Of a stretch of DNA of 64,000 nucleotides, positions 26,402 through 34,534 are shown piece after piece. The notes beneath the pieces were generated by a model. That model did not search any database and was not told the DNA's origin. It worked only from the letters and a program-made list of their open reading frames with translations. This DNA comes from Vibrio sp. DW001 (GTDB taxonomy: Bacteria; Pseudomonadota; Gammaproteobacteria; Enterobacterales; Vibrionaceae): positions 62,001 to 126,000 of the forward strand of contig NZ_CP091975.1 of the NCBI RefSeq assembly GCF_029016285.1, in the 5' to 3' direction. Made by a program: the position numbers and the translations under genes. Within the stretch, counting starts at the first letter, position 1. The number at the start of each line of letters is the position of its first letter.

Positions 26402-27891
26402 ATTTTTATATAGGAATAGACTCTGGTGGCACCTTTATGAAGGCGGCATTATTTGACGCTAAAGGTGTACAACATGGATTAGCAAGAGTGTCAGCCAAGG
26501 TGATTAATGACCGACAAGGCTGGGTTGAGAGAGATCTTGATGCACTATGGGAAAACGCCGTATCAGTTATAAAGCAACTTCTTGCAAGCACTCACGTTGA
26601 CGTAAGTTTGATCAAGGGTATTAGTATTTCGGCGCAAGGGAAAGGTGCGTATTTACTTGATAAGTCTGGAGACAATCTAGGTTATGGCATTATGTCATCG
26701 GATTCTCGTTCTCTGCCTATTGTTAAACAATGGTTGGAGCAAGGTTTAGCTCAAGAAACCTACCCCATTACATTGCAGACATTATGGACAGGACACCCGG
26801 TCTCTATTATTCGTTGGATTAAAGAAAATGACGCTGAGCGTTATGCGAATATTGGTTCAATTATGATGGCGCATGATTACCTACGTTACCGGCTTACGGG
26901 CGAAATTGGTGCTGAGATCACCAATATGTCAGAAAGTAATTTTTTCAATTCTATCAGAGGTTGTTACGACCGAGAACTGCTCAAGAAATTCGGTATTGAG
27001 GAAGTTTGGGAAGCGCTTCCTCCCATTGTTAATCCTCAACAACAAGCCGGTATGGTGACCAAGAAAGTAGCGGATGAAACAGGTTTAGCAGCAGGTACGG
27101 CAGTATTTGGCGGGCTATTTGACGTGGTTTCAACGGCAATTTGTTCCGGTATTAACTCTTCAGTTGATACGCTTAACTATGTCATGGGTACGTGGTCAGT
27201 AACCTCTGGAATTACCAAAGAAGTCACCAAAGAAGAACACAATTTTGTTTATGGTCATTATGCAGTAGATGGGGAATACATCATTCATGAAGCAAGTCCA
27301 ACTTCTGCTGGTAACTATGAGTGGTTTGCCGATTATCTAGGCGAAGATGGTCAATTAAATCATGTTGAGAATCAATCTCTGGTAGAAGGGTTAAAGCCGG
27401 CTGATAGCAGTATTTACTTTGTGCCATTTTTATATGGATCAAATCAAGGGTTAGGACTTAAATCTGGCTTCTATGGTTTGCAGTCCCACCATACCAAAGG
27501 CCACTTGATACAAGCTATTTGGGAAGGAATATTATTTTGCCATAACATTCATTTAGAGCGAATGCGAATACGCTTTCCAAAAGCGGAAATATTGAAAGTA
27601 ACCGGTGGGCCAGCATCAAGTCCTGTTTGGATGCAAATGTTAGCGGACCTAACCGGAATGACGGTAGAGATCTCAAATGTAGATGAAACGGGTTCACTCG
27701 GCGCGGCAATGGTTGCCATGGTAGGTGCTGGTGAGTTTGATTCTGTGGATGAGTGTGGGCAAACGTTAGCGGTCGCTTCTTCTCGTGTTTATCCTAATAA
27801 AGATAACTACGAGAGCTATCAAAATAAATACAAAAATTATCAGCGCTTGGTTCAACTATTTAAGCAATTTGAGGAAGAGATGAATGTCTAA
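26398..27891 (+). CDS. lyxK: FGGY-family kinase, probable L-xylulose/3-keto-L-gulonate kinase
   Basis: 497 aa, the length of LyxK (YiaP). N-terminal phosphate motif IGIDSGGTFMKAALFDA, the middle Asp region GGLFDVVSTAICSG near residue 240, and the C-terminal adenosine motif VTGGPASSPVWMQMLADLTG near residue 400. In this pathway it phosphorylates 3-keto-L-gulonate (and L-xylulose). It overlaps its neighbours on both sides, so it is tightly coupled in the operon. Confidence 0.88.
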   Translation: MNFYIGIDSGGTFMKAALFDAKGVQHGLARVSAKVINDRQGWVERDLDALWENAVSVIKQLLASTHVDVSLIKGISISAQGKGAYLLDKSGDNLGYGIMSSDSRSLPIVKQWLEQGLAQETYPITLQTLWTGHPVSIIRWIKENDAERYANIGSIMMAHDYLRYRLTGEIGAEITNMSESNFFNSIRGCYDRELLKKFGIEEVWEALPPIVNPQQQAGMVTKKVADETGLAAGTAVFGGLFDVVSTAICSGINSSVDTLNYVMGTWSVTSGITKEVTKEEHNFVYGHYAVDGEYIIHEASPTSAGNYEWFADYLGEDGQLNHVENQSLVEGLKPADSSIYFVPFLYGSNQGLGLKSGFYGLQSHHTKGHLIQAIWEGILFCHNIHLERMRIRFPKAEILKVTGGPASSPVWMQMLADLTGMTVEISNVDETGSLGAAMVAMVGAGEFDSVDECGQTLAVASSRVYPNKDNYESYQNKYKNYQRLVQLFKQFEEEMNV

Positions 27892-28528
27892 ACCATTATT
27901 GCAGATGGCACTCGATGCCACTGACATTGAAACAGCACTTGCCTCTGTAGAATTGGTGGCTGATAAGCTGGATGTGATCGAAATTGGAACCATTCTAGCC
28001 TTTGCTCATGGTGTGGATAGCGTTCGAATTATAAGAGAGAAATACCCTAATCATATTATCGTCTGTGATATGAAGATAACCGATGCAAGCGCGATATTGT
28101 CTCGGCTAGCAATGGAAGCTGGTGCTAATTGGGTTACGGTCAGTGCCGCAGCGCATATTGAAACTATCCGCGCGGCCAAAAAAGTAACCGATGAGTTTGA
28201 TGGTGAAGTTCAGATTGAACTCTATGGTCACTGGACCATGGAAGATGCCAAAAGTTGGGTTGCTATGGGGATAACGCAGGCCATCTATCATCGCTCACGA
28301 GATGCTGAACTCGCAGGAGTGAATTGGACCAATGAAGATCTGAATAAGATGCAAGAATTGTCTGATATAGGCATTGAACTCTCTATCACTGGTGGTATTG
28401 TGCCAGAAGACCTGCATTTATTTAAAGATTTGTCCGCCAAGTCATTTATAGCTGGTAGAGCTCTAGCGGGTGAAAACGGGAAAAAAATAGCAGAGTATTT
28501 TCATAATGAAATTGAAAAACACTGGTAA
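27884..28528 (+). CDS. sgbH: 3-keto-L-gulonate-6-phosphate decarboxylase
   Basis: 214 aa of the orotidine-5'-phosphate decarboxylase suprafamily. Signatures: LQMALDATDIETAL, EIGTILAFAHGVDSVR, the metal/catalytic CDMKITDASAI (with Asp-x-Lys-x-x-Asp) and the phosphate loop SITGGIVPEDLHLF. It converts 3-keto-L-gulonate-6-phosphate to L-xylulose-5-phosphate. UlaD is the paralogue in ascorbate operons. The start overlaps the kinase end by 8 bases. Confidence 0.92.
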   Translation: MSKPLLQMALDATDIETALASVELVADKLDVIEIGTILAFAHGVDSVRIIREKYPNHIIVCDMKITDASAILSRLAMEAGANWVTVSAAAHIETIRAAKKVTDEFDGEVQIELYGHWTMEDAKSWVAMGITQAIYHRSRDAELAGVNWTNEDLNKMQELSDIGIELSITGGIVPEDLHLFKDLSAKSFIAGRALAGENGKKIAEYFHNEIEKHW

Positions 28529-28533
28529 AAAAT

Positions 28534-29292
28534 ATGAGTGAACAAATTAAATCCTTATCCAAAGCACTAACGGTTTTAGAATTTTTGGGTGGTTTCCCAA
28601 ATGGTATTTCATTACAAAAAATCTCAGAAGGAACAGGTTTTAATAAATCGTCTACCCATCGAATTTTGGCGACATTTGAAGCTTCTGGGTATGTAGCTCA
28701 GTTGAACTCGGGGAAAGAATATCGATTGACGATGAAGCTTGTCCATTTAGGACATACAGCAATAAATTCGGATGTGACTGGCGCAGTAAAACCTTACTTA
28801 GGTGAATTGTTGGATGATGTTAATGAAACGGTTAATTTCTTATCGTTTGATTCTGACAATATTATCTTCAAGGATAAATTTGAGCCTGCTGATGCTTCAT
28901 TTCGAACCCGTACTTATGTTGGATTACATTCACCAATGTATTGTTCAGCAGCGGGTAAGTGCTATTTAGCATTCTGCTCTGATCTTGCTAGAGAAGCGTA
29001 CTGGCAGAGAAACGTCAGCACAATGAAGCCACTGACAGAAAATACAATTTTAGATAAAAAGCAATTCTTAGACGTTTTAGATGAAATCAGAGAACGTGGA
29101 TATGCATTAGATGATGAAGAAAATGAAGCAGGAATTTCATGTGTAGCGGTTCCTGTTTTTGATAAAAATAAGGCTCCGGTATACGCGGTTAGTGTCTCTT
29201 CTTTAACGCCAAAAATGAAGCAAGTTGGATATGAATTGTTGGCAGAGAAAATTCAGAGCATCACCAAGCGTATCGAGCAGCAACTCTTTTAA
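28534..29292 (+). CDS. IclR-family regulator of the diketogulonate operon
   Basis: 252 aa. The N-terminal winged helix-turn-helix (KALTVLEFLGGFPNGISLQKISEGTGFNKSSTHRILATFEASGYV) is followed by an IclR effector domain with YCSAAGKCYLA and ALDDEENEAGISCVAVPVFD. It corresponds to E. coli YiaJ/PlaR in role but sits inside the operon, between the decarboxylase and the 3-epimerase, rather than divergent from it. Autoregulation is therefore built in. The palindrome near 20443 is the likely target. Confidence 0.88.
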   Translation: MSEQIKSLSKALTVLEFLGGFPNGISLQKISEGTGFNKSSTHRILATFEASGYVAQLNSGKEYRLTMKLVHLGHTAINSDVTGAVKPYLGELLDDVNETVNFLSFDSDNIIFKDKFEPADASFRTRTYVGLHSPMYCSAAGKCYLAFCSDLAREAYWQRNVSTMKPLTENTILDKKQFLDVLDEIRERGYALDDEENEAGISCVAVPVFDKNKAPVYAVSVSSLTPKMKQVGYELLAEKIQSITKRIEQQLF

Positions 29293-29301
29293 GGATAGAG
29301 A

Positions 29302-30171
29302 ATGTTTGATTCCAAAAACAAATTTAGATTAGGTATCTATGAAAAAGCGATGCCAACGTCATTGACTTGGGAAGAAAGATTGCAGCATGCGAAAAACGCG
29401 GGCTTCGATTTTGTCGAAATTTCTGTAGATGAAACGGATGAACGTCAAGCTCGATTGGATTGGTCAGACGATGAAATCTATGACCTGCGCCGTTTGTGTG
29501 AGAAGCATAGTATGCCGTTGCAATCTATGTGTTTGAGTGCTCATCGAAAATTCCCATTCGGCTCAATGGACGAAGAAGTTAGAGAAAAGTCTTTAGTTAT
29601 CATGCAAAAGGCAATCTCTCTTTCTTATAAACTCGGCATCCGTTGTATTCAAATGGCCGGTTATGATGTCTATTACGAACCTCAGTCTGAAAAAACACAC
29701 GCTCGATTTGTTGATGGTATGAAGCAGGCTGCGAAGATGGCCGAACGTGCAGGCATTATGTTGGGCGTAGAGATTATGGATACACCGTATCTAAATTCCT
29801 TGAGCAAGTTTGAAGTATTGAAGCGTGAAATACCATCACCTTATTTCATGGCATATCCCGATGTGGGTAACATTACTGGTTGGAATTATGATGTGTGTAC
29901 TGAGCTGAAGTTGAGCCGAGATCATATCGTACAAATCCATTTGAAAGACACGTTGCGTGTATCAGAGACATGTAAGGGTCAGTTCAGAGATCTTGTCATA
30001 GGTGAAGGACAGGTTGATTTTCATTCGATATTTAAAACCTTGGTGGATATTGACTACAGTGCACCGCTGGTGATAGAGATGTGGGCTCAAAACGACAACT
30101 GGTTAGATGAGATTAAAGAAGCGAAGAATAAAATCCAGACTATTGCGAATAGTGTTGGCTTCGAGCTCTAA
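29302..30171 (+). CDS. sgbU: L-ribulose-5-phosphate (L-xylulose-5-phosphate) 3-epimerase
   Basis: 289 aa TIM-barrel of the xylose-isomerase-like family. Visible: LGIYEKAMP at the start, GFDFVEISVDETDERQARLDW, the metal-ligand Glu in GVEIMDTPYLNS near residue 155, DVGNITGWN, HIVQIHLKDTL and LVIEMWAQND. It converts L-xylulose-5-phosphate to L-ribulose-5-phosphate. UlaE is the close homologue. AGG precedes ATG 29302. Confidence 0.92.
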   Translation: MFDSKNKFRLGIYEKAMPTSLTWEERLQHAKNAGFDFVEISVDETDERQARLDWSDDEIYDLRRLCEKHSMPLQSMCLSAHRKFPFGSMDEEVREKSLVIMQKAISLSYKLGIRCIQMAGYDVYYEPQSEKTHARFVDGMKQAAKMAERAGIMLGVEIMDTPYLNSLSKFEVLKREIPSPYFMAYPDVGNITGWNYDVCTELKLSRDHIVQIHLKDTLRVSETCKGQFRDLVIGEGQVDFHSIFKTLVDIDYSAPLVIEMWAQNDNWLDEIKEAKNKIQTIANSVGFEL

Positions 30172-30183
30172 ATGACAACAAGA

Positions 30184-30308
30184 CATACCCTAAGTCATTG
30201 GCGTTGTCGTGAGGCGGCAAACGGGCGAGACTCGTGAGCCTAGGCAATGGATATCGCTGGATCGCTATTGCCGCCAATAACGATATTGCGTTAGGCACGA
30301 CGGGTATG
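30184..30308. repeat. interspersed intergenic repeat with CATACCC/GGGTATG ends
   Basis: A G+C-richer block of about 125 bases that starts with CATACCC (30184-30190) and ends with GGGTATG (30302-30308), which are inverted repeats. The inner GTGAGGCGGCAA and the closing ACGACGGGTAT resemble repeats I recall as scattered through Vibrio intergenic regions. It interrupts the diketogulonate operon between sgbU and the next small gene. There is only one copy in this window. Confidence 0.5.
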
Positions 30309-30375
30309 AAGCACTATAAAGCAGAAAAACGCAGTCTGTAATCAATTTGAAACGCAACCTTAAGAGAGTCATAAC

Positions 30376-30699
30376 ATGACCATTGTAAGAACGGCATTTT
30401 TTGAAGCGGAATTAACTGAAGCACAAAAACAAGATTTCTATCAGTACATGGAAAAAGAAGTGGTACCAATTATTCGGACATTTCCTAATAACCAAGGTGT
30501 CGTGGTTAATAGGCCTGAAATGATAGAAGCAGAAAGTCAGAAAAACTTATTGTTGATGATGCAACACAGCTATGAAAATCAATCGGTGATGGAATCTGCA
30601 TTGGATTCTGATGCAAGGTTAGCTAGCATGCATGCGACCAAAGTTATTATTGAAAAATACGATATCAAAGTGCATCACATTAACTTTATTCGTGATTAA
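30376..30699 (+). CDS. small alpha/beta protein, possible dimeric barrel enzyme
   Basis: 107 aa, not firmly recognised. The pattern of an N-terminal strand (IVRTAFFEAEL), two helices and middle strand (NLLLMMQHSYEN) and a C-terminal strand looks like the ferredoxin-like dimeric alpha/beta barrel shared by antibiotic-monooxygenase (ABM), Dabb and mutarotase-type proteins. There is no signal peptide. GAGAG precedes the ATG. Its place between the pathway genes and a permease suggests a role with the sugar substrate, for example anomer interconversion, but that is inference. Confidence 0.6.
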   Translation: MTIVRTAFFEAELTEAQKQDFYQYMEKEVVPIIRTFPNNQGVVVNRPEMIEAESQKNLLLMMQHSYENQSVMESALDSDARLASMHATKVIIEKYDIKVHHINFIRD

Positions 30700-30719
30700 G
30701 CAAAGATTTAACACCAAAA

Positions 30720-30754
30720 AGCAGAAGCATGTGAAGTGCCTTCTGCTTTTTTTT
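30720..30754 (+). terminator. terminator of the diketogulonate operon
   Basis: AGCAGAAG (30720-30727) pairs with CTTCTGCT (30740-30747), followed by a run of Ts to 30754. It separates the operon from the FucP-like permease. Confidence 0.85.
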
Positions 30755-30776
30755 GACCTGAATGTGAGGTTCTAGA

Positions 30777-31976
30777 TTGATTAGGTTCAAAAATCGAGAT
30801 TCAGCCCTAACGCTATTATCATCTGTTTTTTTTATATGGGGTTTTATTACTGTAGCCAGTAATTCTTTAATTCCTCATTATAAACAATTGTTTAATCTGG
30901 ATTATCAGACGGTAATGCTTTTTCTCATGTCATTTTTTATTACACGGATAGTGACTTCATTACCCATTTCATTTTTGATGGAAAAAATAGGCTATAAAAG
31001 AACGCTAAAGTATTGCCTATATTGGTGCTTTCTCGGCTGCTTAGCGATGGCCTATTTTGTCCAGACAGAAACGTTGACCTTGACGTTGCTCGGCATTTTA
31101 CTTATGGCATCTGGGATATCTTCTATCCAAGTAGTGAGTTCTCCCTATGTATCGTTGCTTTCGACACCAGATCAAAGCATGCGTAGGCAAAGTATTGCAA
31201 CAGCGTCCAATTCCATTGGAACCGTTTTAGGTCCGGTTGTGTTGAGCTCAATTATCCTCATTGCAAGTACCTTAGGGCTTGTGAATACAGGGCAACAAAT
31301 TTCCATATTGTTTTTAGTTATCGCCGTCTATTTTTTAGGATTGATAATCTGTTTTAGAGCGATTGAGTTACCTGATATTAGACCGAGTGCTAGGATTGGG
31401 TTTTTTAGTGGGTTCTTCATTTTATTAAAGCGACCACGTTTTTTGAAAATAGCGGCCGTACTTCTGTTATATGTTGGGATGGAAGTGTGTTTTGGTACTT
31501 TTACGATTACTTATTTAGCAGATGAACAATTTGGTGGGTTAGGGTTAGTACGAGCGACGCAGTTTATTGCGCTTTATTGGGCATGGATGTTTTTTGGGCG
31601 GTTTGCTTTTGCAAAATACGGACATCGAGCTCATAGCTTTCGTCTATTCACTATTATGTGTCTACTGGCGATTGTGGTTTGTTTGATTGCGACACAGGTA
31701 ACAAGTGTATTTGTGGGGTATTTGATGATAATGGTGGGTCTGTTTAATTCCGTTCTTTATCCCATTATATATGCACAAGCACTTCGTGCGTCAGGAAGCT
31801 ATAACTCTCAAGGTGCGGCGATACTTATTATGTGCACAATGGGGGGGGCTATCTTGCCTTTGATACAGGCCATTGGCATAGATAAGTATGGTTTGAGTAC
31901 CAGTTATTGGATACCCGCAATAAGCTATGTCATTATGATTGGGCTGTTTAGAGGAAACCTAAAGAATCAGACATAA
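30777..31976 (+). CDS. FucP/GluP-like sugar permease of the major facilitator superfamily
   Basis: 399 aa, about 12 membrane helices. The start TLLSSVFFIWGFITVASNSLIPHYKQLF and the motif SFFITRIVTSLPISFLMEKIGYKRTL match the FHS/FucP-type sugar:proton symporters. A TTG start at 30777 with GAGG 7 bases upstream fits best, since it leaves the first helix intact. It follows a terminator, so it may be expressed separately from the upstream operon. Substrate unknown; a sugar or sugar acid feeding the same pathway is plausible. Confidence 0.8.
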   Translation: MIRFKNRDSALTLLSSVFFIWGFITVASNSLIPHYKQLFNLDYQTVMLFLMSFFITRIVTSLPISFLMEKIGYKRTLKYCLYWCFLGCLAMAYFVQTETLTLTLLGILLMASGISSIQVVSSPYVSLLSTPDQSMRRQSIATASNSIGTVLGPVVLSSIILIASTLGLVNTGQQISILFLVIAVYFLGLIICFRAIELPDIRPSARIGFFSGFFILLKRPRFLKIAAVLLLYVGMEVCFGTFTITYLADEQFGGLGLVRATQFIALYWAWMFFGRFAFAKYGHRAHSFRLFTIMCLLAIVVCLIATQVTSVFVGYLMIMVGLFNSVLYPIIYAQALRASGSYNSQGAAILIMCTMGGAILPLIQAIGIDKYGLSTSYWIPAISYVIMIGLFRGNLKNQT

Positions 31977-32038
31977 TGATGTGGTAGGGGATGATTATTT
32001 ACAATAATCCATTTTCGATTGCTTTAAACCGTAAATGA

Positions 32039-32191
32039 TTAGACCCAAGCTGACGCTAATAATAAGGTAATTACCGCCAACACAACGGACATTTTAGTAA
32101 AGAACAATACTTCATTTGCTGCCGATGATAATAGGCGGTTAAGTGAGCTTGTTGCTGTCATCGTATGGTTTGTTAAGATTGTCGTATTCAT
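32039..32191 (-). CDS. possible small single-helix membrane protein
   Basis: 50 aa if it begins at ATG 32191 (MNTTILTNHTMTATS), which has GGAA 8 bases upstream; the frame is open to 32224. A polar N-terminal half is followed by one hydrophobic helix, TKMSVVLAVITLLLASAWV, at the very C-terminus. A perfect CRP-type palindrome lies just upstream. It resembles a tail-anchored or bitopic small protein. There is no family assignment, and it could be a chance ORF. Confidence 0.4.
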   Translation of the reverse strand: MNTTILTNHTMTATSSLNRLLSSAANEVLFFTKMSVVLAVITLLLASAWV

Positions 32192-32209
32192 GTATATATT
32201 CCAATTAAA

Positions 32210-32225
32210 TGTGATTTGAGTCACA
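32210..32225. promoter_or_regulatory. perfect CRP-type palindrome
   Basis: TGTGATTTGAGTCACA has the full TGTGA-N6-TCACA consensus on both strands. It is 18 bases upstream of the small ORF start at 32191 on the minus strand and 213 bases upstream of the HDOD gene on the plus strand. Confidence 0.65.
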
Positions 32226-32438
32226 TTATGATCGAAAGCGTGATTGCGGTCAAGCTAATGGCGTCATTACAGATGCAAAGGTAATCAAGTAACAAATCAA
32301 ATTTATTCGTATAAGTGAAAATTTTGTAAGGTTATGTATTTTCTTTGTATACAGCTCTCTATACGGTATTGAAACTCTAGCTCCTAAATTCGATCTATCT
32401 TATATTTAGTGTAGGAATTGAACATAGGATATAAATTC
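32226..32438. other. intergenic region upstream of the HDOD gene
   Basis: About 210 bases with no gene, hairpin terminator or RNA that could be supported. It presumably holds the promoter of the HDOD gene. Confidence 0.5.
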
Positions 32439-33266
32439 ATGGGAATAGAAGAGCGATTATCAAAGGTCGAAGCGTTACCTAGAATTAAGCAAGTTTTGCA
32501 AGATGCGCTTAATATCGTCAATCAGGACGAATTCGATTTTGATGAACTTGCAATAAAATTGTCTATGGACCAACTTCTCAGTACAAGCATGTTGAGGATG
32601 GCCAATTCTGCACAATTTGGCGGGCGAAGAGAGATCTCATCGCTTAATGAAGCCATCGTGAGGCTAGGTGAAGACAACGTTCGCACCCTTGTTCGTTCTT
32701 CCGTTTTATCAATGGCTTTCCCTGTGATTAAAACCATCAGTTTGAAAGATTATTGGTCGAAAAATTTTGAGATATCCATGATAGCCAGCAAGATTGGCGT
32801 TATTGCGGGATTGGATAAAAACGAGGTTTTTACGACAGGTACTCTGCATAATATCGGTGAGTTGATGATTCATGCGAATCTGCCTGATGAAGCCCAAATA
32901 ATGGTCGATCGGATAGCGAAGGGAGAAGACCCATATCGAGTTCAAGAAGAGTTGTTGAATACAACCGTGCCTTACTTAGGGGCTAGACTTGCTCACGCTT
33001 GGAACTTTCCGCCTCAAATGGTCGAGGCTATTTTCTTTTTGCCTAATCCAGAAAAAGCAAAGCTTTCACCAACACTCGCTTATACGATTCGTTTAGCCAG
33101 TGATCTTCACAATGTTTGGGACTCACTGATTAAAGAAGATGATAAGCTGACCTTTATCTCATCTCACCCGAGTGCTATTGCATTGAAGTTGGGCAAGGAC
33201 GTTATTGCGACGATTGATGGTGTTCGTGGTAAAGGCTTTGAGCTAGCTTATAAGATGTTTGCATAG
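32439..33266 (+). CDS. HDOD-domain protein
   Basis: 275 aa from ATG 32439 (preceded by AGGAT); a TTG at 32418 is open in frame but less likely. The HDOD core spans most of the protein: LPRIKQVLQDALNIVN, DQLLSTSMLRMANSAQFGGRREISSLNEAIVRLG, and TTGTLHNIGELMIH with the degenerate HD motif (HN in place of HD). It has no attached EAL, GGDEF or receiver domain. HDOD proteins are non-catalytic relatives of HD phosphohydrolases used in signalling. Partner unknown. Confidence 0.85.
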   Translation: MGIEERLSKVEALPRIKQVLQDALNIVNQDEFDFDELAIKLSMDQLLSTSMLRMANSAQFGGRREISSLNEAIVRLGEDNVRTLVRSSVLSMAFPVIKTISLKDYWSKNFEISMIASKIGVIAGLDKNEVFTTGTLHNIGELMIHANLPDEAQIMVDRIAKGEDPYRVQEELLNTTVPYLGARLAHAWNFPPQMVEAIFFLPNPEKAKLSPTLAYTIRLASDLHNVWDSLIKEDDKLTFISSHPSAIALKLGKDVIATIDGVRGKGFELAYKMFA

Positions 33267-33401
33267 AAGAATGAAAAGTCATTTCAAATGAAGAGGGGTG
33301 AGTCGGTTATATACTCTCCTCTCTACACCCCCGTTCTAATCACTATTCTTTGTTATTGACAACAGGATGTTGTACATGATGGCTAAATGTCAGAGTGTAA
33401 A

Positions 33402-34283
33402 TTAATGCTTACTCTTTAATTGCTGTACAAGTAACCCGATGACGATCATAACTAGCCCCACCAAGGTTGAGAGATGTATTTCTTCACCGATGATATAGGC
33501 AAGTAAAAGCAATGAAACAAACGGAGAGATAAAAATTAGATTACTTATTCTCGCGGTATTCTCGGTGGATTTTAGTGCAGATATCCAAAGAACAAAGGTA
33601 ATTCCCATTTCAAATAGTCCGACATAGGTAACGGCTAGCCATCCTTTTATACTCATATCCCATGAGGACTGTTCATAAAAACAAAGAGCGACAGCAAAAG
33701 GCAAGGCAACAACAAAGCCTAAAAAGACGCCAATGACTGGATCAGCTTTATTTTTCGCATTGAGAATCCAGTAGCCGGACCAAAGTAGCGTGGATAATAA
33801 TGCCAAGCCAACGCCGAGTGGGCTATCAAAATCAAGTGCCAGTAAATCTCCCTTTGTGGCAATAATCACAACACCGAAATAACCAAGCGCGCACGCAAAC
33901 CAATCTTGTTTTTTTATTTTTTGACCGAGAAAAACTGCGGCCATCAACGTTAATGTAATCGCCCAGCTGTAGTTTAATGGCTGCGCTTGTGAGGCCGGTA
34001 GTAACTCATAGGCCTTAAAGAGTATTAAGTAATACGCCAATGGATTGATGAGCCCAAGGATGACGAAATAGAGTGGATTGGAGAAGAAGGTAGTGAATAT
34101 CTGATTCACTTTCCCTTGGAAATGACAGAGTGAGAATAAGGTTACCGCAGAAACAAAACTCGCCACAGTCAACATTTGAATAGGTGTAAATTCTTGCAAG
34201 GTTATTTTAAAAGCGGTGGCAACTGTTGACCAAAGCATGACAGCAGCAATACCAAATCCTAAAGCGCGACGTTCATTTATCAT
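33402..34283 (-). CDS. EamA/DMT-family transporter
   Basis: 293 aa from ATG 34283 (MINERRALGFGIAAVMLWSTVATAFKI); a TTG at 34304 is also in frame and neither has a clear ribosome site. It has about ten membrane helices in two EamA repeats, the second starting near SPLGVGLALLSTLLWSGYWILNA. Drug/metabolite transporter of unknown substrate. It is a different subfamily from the DMT protein at 1885. Confidence 0.82.
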   Translation of the reverse strand: MINERRALGFGIAAVMLWSTVATAFKITLQEFTPIQMLTVASFVSAVTLFSLCHFQGKVNQIFTTFFSNPLYFVILGLINPLAYYLILFKAYELLPASQAQPLNYSWAITLTLMAAVFLGQKIKKQDWFACALGYFGVVIIATKGDLLALDFDSPLGVGLALLSTLLWSGYWILNAKNKADPVIGVFLGFVVALPFAVALCFYEQSSWDMSIKGWLAVTYVGLFEMGITFVLWISALKSTENTARISNLIFISPFVSLLLLAYIIGEEIHLSTLVGLVMIVIGLLVQQLKSKH

Positions 34284-34534
34284 GTAAATTTTTGTTTTGT
34301 TCAAATGGACTGGAATAGTAGCATTTCTTGAATTTTGAATCTTTGCGTTATTAATTGCAAAACTACGAAAATCAACGTCGACAAATATTCCCTAGATTCA
34401 ATAAATAAAATGCCTGAGTTTCCAATGGCCTTTACGTTCAAGAAGCAATACATTCAACCGATACCGAATGACTGGACATTTATCCAGTACACACTTACCA
34501 TTTGTCCAGCATTCAAAGGATTAAGACTGACATT

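Noticed and set aside
9920..31976. The two sugar-acid clusters as a genomic island with integrase
   Set aside because: No integrase, tRNA border, direct repeat or transposase was seen; transfer is possible but only gene content supports it.
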